Source: Candidatus Omnitrophota bacterium (GTDB taxonomy: Bacteria > Omnitrophota > Gorgyraeia > JAHIPI01). Taken from it: a stretch of 13,087 nucleotides of DNA. The translations under genes were made by a program, and so were the position numbers. The notes under the pieces were generated by a model. The model was not told where the DNA came from. It saw nothing but the letters and a program-made list of their open reading frames with translations, and made no database searches. This document shows, piece by piece, positions 7,509 through 13,087 of the stretch. The stretch spans positions 1 through 13,087 of the forward strand of contig JAUWWU010000007.1 in the NCBI GenBank assembly GCA_030616695.1, given 5' to 3'. Positions within the stretch are counted from its first letter, which is position 1. Each line of letters opens with the position of its first letter.

Positions 7509-9059
7509 ATGACAAGCAAGAGAAGGATGGCGAAATCTACCGCTATCGTAAGCTCGGGGATAATGGCAAGCCGCATACTCGGCTTTATCCGCGATATCCT
7601 AATAGCCAATTTCTTCGGGACAAAGATATTCGCCCAGGCCTTTGTCATGGCCTTCACGCTGCCAAACGCCTTGAGGCAGCTGGTGGGGGAAGGAGCCGTC
7701 AATACGGTATTGGTGCCGGTCCTTACGGAGTACCGCGCTAAAAAAAGCAAGGCCGAATTTTTTCGTTTCACGAATATCCTTCTTAACCTGTTTTTGGCGG
7801 CCCTGTTATGCATCACTATACTCGGGATCCTGGCCGCGCCTCTTTTGATAAGAATAATAGCGCCCGGTTTTATAGTCGATCATGAAAAGTTTTATTTGAC
7901 GATAGAGCTTACAAAGATCCTTTTTCCGTATATCCTGCTTATAGGGTTAACCGCTTATTGCATCGGCGTCTTGCATACCTTCAATCATTTTGTGGCGCCG
8001 GCTTTTGCAAGCGTGGTATGGAACGCCACTATTATATGCGGCATCCTCATTTTTTGGCGCTCTTTTACAGTCTTGCATCTGGTGTTTGCGATCCTGGCCG
8101 GCGGGGCTTTACAGCTCTTGCTTCAGGCGTATTCTCTCTCAAGGAGAGGCCCGTTTTTTAATGTCAGGGAAGGATTCCTGCATGAAGGCGCCAAGAAGGT
8201 GGGTAAGTTGCTTTTACCGAGGATGTTGGGTGCCGGGGTATACCAGATAAATATCATAGTGGACAGGATTCTCGCTTCCCTACAGTTTATCATAGGCAAA
8301 GGCGCCGTCGCCGCGCTATATTACGGCAACCGCCTTTTCCAGCTTCCGTTGGCCCTTTTTGGCATAGCCATAGCTACGGCGGCATTGCCTACAATGTCTT
8401 CACTGGTCGTAGAAAAAAATATCGTTAAACTGAAGGAGGCAGTCTCGTTTTCAATAAGGAATATGCTTTTTCTCAGTGTCCCGGCCTCTGTAGGGCTCCT
8501 GTTATTATCGAGGCCTATTATAAAGGTTATATTTGAGCGCGGAGAGTTTACTTCATACGCAACCGATATTACCTCTGCCGTCCTTTTTTTCTATGCCATA
8601 GGTCTGGTGGCTTACGGAGCGGTTAAGATACTCGTTGTGGCATTCTACTCCATGCAGGATACGCTTACGCCCGTTAAGGTAGCATCCCTCACATTGGTAG
8701 TAAATATAGTGCTTAACGTTATCCTTATGGTGCCGCTCAAGGCGGGAGGGCTGGCACTGGCTACTTCCATAGCCGGATTCGTAAATTGCGGTTTACTTTT
8801 TGTTATATTGAAGAAGCGGATAGGTCGTTTCGGAGAAAAAGAGATCTTGAATTCTTTTCTGAAGATCATGGCGGCTTCTTTGATAATGGCGTGTATTACT
8901 TACGCGCTTACCAGGTTTGTAAGCTGGGACGGCGGGATAAAAGATGCCGTTAATCTTATTTTAATAATCTGCGCAAGCATAGCGGCGTATTTATCTCTCG
9001 CTAAGCTTTTGAAGCTTAGGGAGATGGAGGCATTGCTTACATGGATAAGAAGGAAATAA
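7509..9059 (+). CDS. murJ: Lipid II flippase MurJ
   Basis: A 516-residue polytopic membrane protein of the MurJ (MviN) family, which moves the peptidoglycan precursor lipid II across the inner membrane. About 14 membrane helices can be read. Conserved marks include SRILGFIRD near the N-terminus (R22 and R28, matching E. coli R18 and R24), LPNALRQLVGEGA (R56 and E61), APGF, FPYILLIGL, YYGNRLFQLP (Arg matching E. coli R270) and FYSMQDTLTPVK. The position of E. coli Asp39 holds Gln43 here. The start at 7509 gives a normal N-terminus; its ribosome site is weak (GGAAATAA) and no clear promoter precedes it. The last 19 bases overlap uvrC, so the two are one transcription unit. Confidence 0.94.
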   Translation: MTSKRRMAKSTAIVSSGIMASRILGFIRDILIANFFGTKIFAQAFVMAFTLPNALRQLVGEGAVNTVLVPVLTEYRAKKSKAEFFRFTNILLNLFLAALLCITILGILAAPLLIRIIAPGFIVDHEKFYLTIELTKILFPYILLIGLTAYCIGVLHTFNHFVAPAFASVVWNATIICGILIFWRSFTVLHLVFAILAGGALQLLLQAYSLSRRGPFFNVREGFLHEGAKKVGKLLLPRMLGAGVYQINIIVDRILASLQFIIGKGAVAALYYGNRLFQLPLALFGIAIATAALPTMSSLVVEKNIVKLKEAVSFSIRNMLFLSVPASVGLLLLSRPIIKVIFERGEFTSYATDITSAVLFFYAIGLVAYGAVKILVVAFYSMQDTLTPVKVASLTLVVNIVLNVILMVPLKAGGLALATSIAGFVNCGLLFVILKKRIGRFGEKEILNSFLKIMAASLIMACITYALTRFVSWDGGIKDAVNLILIICASIAAYLSLAKLLKLREMEALLTWIRRK

Positions 9060-10408
9060 AAAACATACCGGATTTACCGGGCGCGTATCTAATGAAAGGC
9101 GCCTCCGGAGGTGTCCTGTATGTGGGAAAGGCAGCGTCGCTTAAGAAAAGGGTATCGTCGTATTTCAGGCGCGGTGCAGGGATTTCTCATCGTATAAAGA
9201 TGATGCTGGAGCAGGCGAGGGATATATCATTTTTTGTAACCGCTTCCGAAGCCGAAGCCCTGATAGCCGAATCGGCTCTTATTAAAAGATATAGGCCGCG
9301 CTATAACGTGGCGCTTAAGGACGATAAGTCATATCCGCATCTGAAGCTTACCGTAAAAGAGAAATTTCCGCGTTTGATCCTTACGCGTAAAAAACGCGAC
9401 GACGGCTCTTTGTATTACGGCCCCTATACGGATGTAAAACTTTTGCGAAGGGCACTGGGCATCATGAAGAAGATATTCCCGCTGAGGATATGCACCCGCA
9501 TCCCGAAAAGGCCGTGCCTGCATTATCATATACGTCAATGTTACGGCCCGTGCATCCGCGCTATCGATAGGCGCGCTTACGGTGATATCGTAAAAGAACT
9601 CAAATTGTTTTTAAGCGGGAGAAGGGAAAAACTTATAGATGGGTTATCGAAAAAGATGCGGAAAGCAGCGCGCCGGCACGACTATGAAAAGGCAGCCCGC
9701 TTGAGGGATAGGATGGTGGCGCTTAGCGTCATTCGTACGCCGGCCGGGCAAGGCGGGCGTTCGGGCGGCAGGCCTTACGATGAGATAATATCGCTTATGC
9801 ACCTTTTGGGCCTAAAGAGGGCGCCCAGAAGAATAGAGGCGTATGATATCTCGAATATAAGCGGCAAAGAAGCTGTGGGCTCCATGGTGACCTTTGTTGA
9901 CGGTCGGCCCAGTAAACAGGACTATAGAAAGTTCAGGATCCGCGGCGTGAAAGGGATCGACGATTATAAGATGATGAAAGAGGTAATCAGGCGCAGGTAT
10001 GAAAGGGTAAAGAAGGAAAGGCTGCCTTGCCCGGACCTCATTATCGTAGACGGCGGAAAAGGCCAGCTTAACGCGGCTTTGTCAGAGCTTAATATCCTGG
10101 GATTTGAAAGGATACCGGTAATAGGCATAGCGAAAAGATTCGAACACATATACCTGAAAAAAAGGAAAGAGCCCGTTATTTTTTCAGAGAGGTCTGCGGT
10201 GCTGCATCTTATAGAGAGGTTGAGAAACGAGGCGCACAGGTTCGCAATAGCGTACCACCATAAGTTGCGGAGTAAGAAATTAACGGCGTCTCTTTTGGAT
10301 GGCATAGACGGTGTCGGCGAAAAGAGGAAGAAGGCCCTGCTCAGGAAATTCGGCTCCATCCGGAAGATAAAGGGGACGTTTCACCTTGCTGTAACACCTC
10401 ACCAATAA
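9041..10408 (+). CDS. uvrC: Excinuclease subunit UvrC, short form with altered C-terminus
   Basis: UvrC makes both incisions in nucleotide-excision repair with UvrA and UvrB. Present in order are the GIY-YIG nuclease (G14-A-Y16, Y27-V-G29, R37, E77, N89), the cysteine segment CLHYHIRQCYGPC (159-171), the UvrB-binding UVR motif (about 193-228), and the RNase H-like nuclease with D269 (EAYDISN), D337 (VDGGKGQ) and H399 (NEAHRFA), matching the known catalytic residues. The protein has 455 residues against about 550-620 usually. Only about 35 residues lie between the UVR motif and RIEAYDISN, where relatives have over 100. At the other end the helix-hairpin-helix region reaches FGSIRKI (437-443), then becomes KGTFHLAVTPHQ, encoded by a palindromic element. 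The start overlaps murJ, with GGAGG at 9026-9030. Both active sites survive, so it may still work. Confidence 0.92.
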   Translation: MDKKEIKNIPDLPGAYLMKGASGGVLYVGKAASLKKRVSSYFRRGAGISHRIKMMLEQARDISFFVTASEAEALIAESALIKRYRPRYNVALKDDKSYPHLKLTVKEKFPRLILTRKKRDDGSLYYGPYTDVKLLRRALGIMKKIFPLRICTRIPKRPCLHYHIRQCYGPCIRAIDRRAYGDIVKELKLFLSGRREKLIDGLSKKMRKAARRHDYEKAARLRDRMVALSVIRTPAGQGGRSGGRPYDEIISLMHLLGLKRAPRRIEAYDISNISGKEAVGSMVTFVDGRPSKQDYRKFRIRGVKGIDDYKMMKEVIRRRYERVKKERLPCPDLIIVDGGKGQLNAALSELNILGFERIPVIGIAKRFEHIYLKKRKEPVIFSERSAVLHLIERLRNEAHRFAIAYHHKLRSKKLTASLLDGIDGVGEKRKKALLRKFGSIRKIKGTFHLAVTPHQ

Positions 10409-10514
10409 AGAAGTTGCAACATGACGTTTTCCGCTTTTCGGAAGCATAAAGTGGAAAACGACCGCTTGTAACTTCTTACAGAATAAGGAGTTAGGACAAA
10501 GGGAAACGTCCCCT
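10371..10514. repeat. 144-base palindromic element fused to the end of uvrC
   Basis: The 12-base ends AGGGGACGTTTC (10371-10382) and GAAACGTCCCCT (10503-10514) are perfect inverted repeats. Between them lies a long imperfect hairpin (10408-10477). The left end falls inside uvrC codon 444 and supplies its last twelve codons and stop. No transposase is encoded. The structure resembles a short non-autonomous mobile repeat, such as a MITE or a REP-type sequence moved by a Y1 transposase acting elsewhere. Identity as a mobile element is inference, since I see only one copy in this window. Confidence 0.6.
10408..10477. repeat. Long nested hairpin inside the element
   Basis: AAGAAGTTGCAA (10408-10419) pairs with TTGTAACTTCTT (10466-10477) with one G-T, and CGTTTTCC (10425-10432) pairs with GGAAAACG (10453-10460), together about 20 base pairs. 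A smaller alternative hairpin, TTCCG/CGGAA, lies at its tip. No T-run follows, so this is not a standard terminator. Confidence 0.65.
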
Positions 10515-10537
10515 ATTTGGCTGTCCTCTATTTGGCT
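10513..10537 (+). repeat. Ten-base direct repeat at the right edge of the element
   Basis: CTATTTGGCT occurs at 10513-10522 and again at 10528-10537, period 15. AGGACA (10493-10498) and TGTCCT (10522-10527) also form an inverted pair across the element's right end. The second copy ends on the first T of the prfB -35 box. Confidence 0.6.
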
Positions 10538-10565
10538 TGACGGTGGAAGGGGGCGTTGTTATAAT
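10537..10565 (+). promoter_or_regulatory. Sigma-70-type promoter of prfB-secA, close to the start codon
   Basis: TTGACG at 10537-10542 and a perfect TATAAT at 10560-10565 have a 17-base spacer. The predicted start is near 10572, only about two bases before the prfB ATG at 10574. The mRNA would thus be leaderless, and the purine-rich GGAAGGGGG upstream would not be transcribed from it. Confidence 0.82.
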
Positions 10566-10573
10566 AAACTGAT

Positions 10574-11674
10574 ATGATCGACGAATTAAAGAAAAGAATC
10601 TCAAAATTGGAAGAAAAACTGGACCTGCTTAGGGTATATCTCGGCATAGACGAAAAGGCCGGGAAGATAAAGGCCGTGGAGGCGGAGATATCCAAGCCTG
10701 ATTTCTGGACGGATTCTAAAAGGGCTGAAAATCTCATCGCCGAACTCAAGTCGGCAAAGTCCGTGAACGAGCCTTATTCCAAGCTTTTTCGGCAATGTAA
10801 TGATATAAAAGAACTTCTCGGCATCGTGGAGGACGCCGACCACGCCAGTATCGCCGAACTGGCTAAGGACATCGACGCACTCGAAAAAGATATAAACGCA
10901 ATGGAATTCCGGAGCCTTCTAAATCAAAAAGACGATATATCCAATACTATCCTGAGCATCAATGCCGGCGCCGGAGGGACGGAGTCCTGCGATTGGGTAA
11001 GCATGCTTTTCAGGATGTACTCAAAGTGGTCCGAAAAAAAGAGGTTCAAACTATCCGTCATAGACCTTCTGCCCGGCGAAGAAGCGGGCATAAAGAATAT
11101 CACGGCTATCATAAAAGGAGAATACGCCTACGGGTATTTAAAGGCGGAAAACGGAGTGCACCGCCTTGTGAGGATATCTCCTTTTGACGCGAATAAACGC
11201 AGGCACACCTCTTTTGCCTCGGTGGACGTGATACCCGAGATAAGCGACGATATAAATATAAAGATAAACGAATCCGATCTTAGGATAGATACATACCGCT
11301 CAAGCGGGGCCGGAGGGCAGCATGTCAATGTCACCGATTCGGCGGTAAGGATAACCCATATACCGACGAACATCATCGTCCAGTGCCAGAACGAAAGATC
11401 GCAGCATAAAAATAAGGCAACGGCGATGAAGATATTGAAGGCCCGCCTTTACGAACGCGAGAGAGAAAAAAAGATGCGGGAGCTTGAAAAGCAGTATTCC
11501 GAGAAACGCGAGATAGCATGGGGCAGCCAGATAAGGTCTTATGTGATGCACCCGTATTCTATGGTCAAAGACCACAGGACGGCTTTCGAGACCTCAAACA
11601 CGACGGCAGTCATGGACGGCGGCCTGGACGGCTTCATAGAGGCATACCTGAGAAAAAAGGCAGAAGGGAAATAG
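10574..11674 (+). CDS. prfB: Peptide chain release factor 2, without programmed frameshift
   Basis: RF2 ends translation at UGA and UAA. The 366-residue protein carries the RF2 tripeptide S202-P203-F204 in a conserved context, and the GGQ motif (247-249) that triggers release at the peptidyl-transferase centre. The length and N-terminal coiled helices are normal. In most bacteria a UGA near codon 26 must be bypassed by a +1 frameshift; here the matching stretch reads R-V-Y-L-G-I-D (20-26) in one frame, encoded AGG GTA TAT CTC GGC, so the frameshift control is absent. The ATG at 10574 fits family N-termini but has no transcribed Shine-Dalgarno if the promoter just upstream is used. The gene ends in TAG, one base before secA, so both are probably one unit. 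RF1, not seen here, must handle TAG. Confidence 0.96.
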   Translation: MIDELKKRISKLEEKLDLLRVYLGIDEKAGKIKAVEAEISKPDFWTDSKRAENLIAELKSAKSVNEPYSKLFRQCNDIKELLGIVEDADHASIAELAKDIDALEKDINAMEFRSLLNQKDDISNTILSINAGAGGTESCDWVSMLFRMYSKWSEKKRFKLSVIDLLPGEEAGIKNITAIIKGEYAYGYLKAENGVHRLVRISPFDANKRRHTSFASVDVIPEISDDINIKINESDLRIDTYRSSGAGGQHVNVTDSAVRITHIPTNIIVQCQNERSQHKNKATAMKILKARLYEREREKKMRELEKQYSEKREIAWGSQIRSYVMHPYSMVKDHRTAFETSNTTAVMDGGLDGFIEAYLRKKAEGK

Positions 11675-11675
11675 C

Positions 11676-12650
11676 ATGTTCGGCATATTCGGGACGGAGA
11701 GCCAGAGGATATTAAAGCAATTAAAGCCGATTTTAGATAAGGTAAACTCGCTTGAACCTGAGATAAGCCGGCTTTCGGACGATGGGCTCCGGGCGAAGAC
11801 AGATGTGTTCAGAAAACACATCCGGGACAAGCTAAAAGCGGGCTCGGCGGAGATAGATTCTCTTGAAAGGAAGCTGAAGGAGGTCGCCTCACAGGAAGAA
11901 AAGGAAAAGGTAAAGGAATCGCTGAAGGCGTTAAGGGACAAGGCCTTTGAAGAGACCCTTCCGGAGGTATTTGCCGTCGTAAGAGAGACGGCAAAGAGGC
12001 GAATAAACATGAGGCACTTTGATGTCCAGATACTGGGAGGGATAGTCCTCCACAGGGGCATGATAGCCGAAATGGCGACGGGTGAAGGCAAAACCCTTGT
12101 CGCGACGCTTCCGATTTATCTTAATGCCCTTGCCGGCTACGGGGTGCATCTGGTTACGGTCAACGATTACCTGGCCCAGAGGGATAGAAATTGGATGGGG
12201 CCGGTATACGAATCGCTCGGGCTCACGATAGGCGTGATCCAGCACAACATGGACGACGAGGCGCGAAAAAAGGCCTATGCCTGCGACATAACGTATGGCA
12301 CGAACAATGAGTTCGGATTCGATTATCTGCGCGATAATATGAAACTGAGGAAAGAAGACATGGTGCAGCGGGAGTTTCATTACGCCATAATCGATGAAGT
12401 GGACAGCATATTGATAGACGAATCCAGGACGCCTCTTATCATATCAGGGCCGGTCGAAGAAACATATCACAGGTATGACGAGGTAAGGCCGTTTATAGAC
12501 AGGTTGTATCAAAGGCAGGAAGCCCTTATAAGGACCTATCTGGATAAACTCGGCGCCTTACTGAAGGACGGCCGGATCGACAGCGAGGAGGCAAGAGAAA
12601 CCCTTTATATAGTTCACAAGGGCTCTCCGAAGGAAAAAAGGCTTCTCTAG
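11676..12650 (+). CDS. secA: SecA preprotein translocase ATPase, first part, ended by an in-frame TAG
   Basis: SecA is the ATPase that drives proteins through SecYEG. This 324-residue part has the family N-terminus, a long charged insert (about 50-90), [12 protein letters not shown] (111-122), the Walker A loop in MATGEGKT (133-140), [25 protein letters not shown], and the Walker [17 protein letters not shown] beginning at D240. The preprotein-binding region follows, with an extra helical segment (about 270-325) like that of Bacteroidetes-type SecA. TAG at 12648-12650 stops it inside this segment, after GSPKEKRLL. The same reading frame continues without any shift at 12651 and encodes the next piece of SecA. 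GAAGGG at 11663-11668 is seven bases before the ATG, and prfB ends one base upstream. Whether the stop is real, an error or read through is open. Confidence 0.93.
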   Translation: MFGIFGTESQRILKQLKPILDKVNSLEPEISRLSDDGLRAKTDVFRKHIRDKLKAGSAEIDSLERKLKEVASQEEKEKVKESLKALRDKAFEETLPEVFAVVRETAKRRINMRHFDVQILGGIVLHRGMIAEMATGEGKTLVATLPIYLNALAGYGVHLVTVNDYLAQRDRNWMGPVYESLGLTIGVIQHNMDDEARKKAYACDITYGTNNEFGFDYLRDNMKLRKEDMVQREFHYAIIDEVDSILIDESRTPLIISGPVEETYHRYDEVRPFIDRLYQRQEALIRTYLDKLGALLKDGRIDSEEARETLYIVHKGSPKEKRLL

Positions 12651-13087
12651 ATGGTAGCGGACAACTCCTTTCTCAAAAGAAAGCTGGATGAGGTCATAGG
12701 TTGTTTCGAGAGGAAGGGCTTTGAATCGGAAAAGATAAAGCTGCAGTCGGAATTATATTATGTATATGACGAGAAGACGAGGGACGTGACGCTTGCCGCC
12801 AAAGGCCAGGACGAGTTTTTGAAGATCTTTCCCGGAGAACTTGAGGTGGAGGATAGCGAGACGCTGCTCGAGGAGATAAGAAATGACGCGGCGCTCGGAG
12901 ACGAGGAGAAAATGGCAAAAGAGCGCGCCGCAATGGAAAAATATGAGATAAGGATACGCCGCCTGGAAAACGTAAGGCAGTTATTAAAGGCCTATGTCCT
13001 TTTCCACATAGACGTGGAATATGTCGTGGCGGAGAGCAAGGTCGTCATAGTCGACGAATTTACCGGCAGGATGATGCCCGGCCGCCG
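12651..13087 (+). CDS. secA: SecA, continuation after the TAG, 3' end beyond the window
   Basis: The frame of secA continues directly after the stop, beginning with ATG at 12651, for 145 codons to the window edge. It encodes the rest of the preprotein-binding domain ([15 protein letters not shown] at 34-48), then [19 protein letters not shown] (108-126) and [15 protein letters not shown] (131-145), the conserved return to the first nucleotide-binding domain. There are no further stops or shifts and the conservation is good, so this stretch is or recently was under selection. AAAAGG at 12636-12641, nine bases before the ATG, could help re-initiation. Three readings are possible: one gene with a sequencing error, a recent nonsense mutation, or a two-piece SecA made by stop-restart. 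Confidence 0.85.
   Translation, partial: MVADNSFLKRKLDEVIGCFERKGFESEKIKLQSELYYVYDEKTRDVTLAAKGQDEFLKIFPGELEVEDSETLLEEIRNDAALGDEEKMAKERAAMEKYEIRIRRLENVRQLLKAYVLFHIDVEYVVAESKVVIVDEFTGRMMPGR

Noticed and set aside
7958..8250. Overlapping plus-strand frames inside murJ
   Set aside because: They are short, in other frames of a clearly conserved membrane-protein gene, and rich in residues expected from shifted codons.
10408..10477. Hairpin after uvrC as an intrinsic terminator
   Set aside because: The stem is long but is followed by ACAGAATAAGG rather than a T-run; it fits a repeat element better.
5606..12650. Genome-wide recoding of TAG as a sense codon
   Set aside because: bamD, lptE and prfB all end naturally in TAG at the expected protein ends, and bamD and lptE meet another stop within a few codons, so TAG works as a normal stop here.
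12640..12655. Frameshift as the cause of the secA break
   Set aside because: 12651 is in the same frame as 11676; only one TAG codon separates the two pieces, so no base is gained or lost.

Overview
The window (about 13.1 kb) is a dense stretch of bacterial chromosome, almost entirely housekeeping genes, with no gap over 300 bases and no tRNA, rRNA, CRISPR or transposase gene. The genes for BamD and LptE side by side mean a diderm cell with lipopolysaccharide. Heavy use of ATA and AGG codons, a comEA/comEC pair beside holA, a BamD without a lipid-anchoring cysteine and a SecA with a long inserted segment suggest an uncultured lineage near the PVC group, for example Omnitrophota. That placement is inference from general look, not from a search.

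Layout. (1) 1-4088, plus strand: the 3' nine-tenths or so of leuS, then comEA (1-base gap) and comEC (4-base ATGA overlap), apparently one operon. ComEC stops after its membrane domain and has no nuclease domain. (2) 4089-4527: a one-gene unit with its own consensus promoter, encoding a PilZ c-di-GMP-binding protein. (3) 4559-7146: a promoter, then bamD, lptE and holA, packed with overlaps or short gaps. (4) 7156-7419, minus strand: rpsT, starting with TTG, convergent with holA and divergent from murJ, with its own promoter. (5) 7509-10408: murJ and uvrC, overlapping by 19 bases. UvrC is short and its C-terminus runs into a palindromic element. (6) 10371-10514: that element, a 144-base inverted-repeat unit with a nested long hairpin. 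(7) 10537-13087: a strong promoter almost touching the prfB start codon, then prfB and secA. secA is broken by an in-frame TAG immediately followed by ATG, and runs off the window.

Together the genes serve translation (LeuRS, S20, RF2), outer-membrane and wall building (BamD, LptE, MurJ), protein export (SecA), DNA replication and repair (HolA, UvrC) and DNA uptake (ComEA, ComEC). The order combines two familiar arrangements: leuS-lptE-holA as in enterobacteria, and comEA-comEC-holA-(reverse)rpsT as in Bacillus.

The points most worth a second look are the amber codon in secA, the palindromic element that replaces the end of uvrC and abuts the prfB promoter, the short UvrC, and the nuclease-less ComEC. 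I see no new multi-gene defence or metabolic system here.
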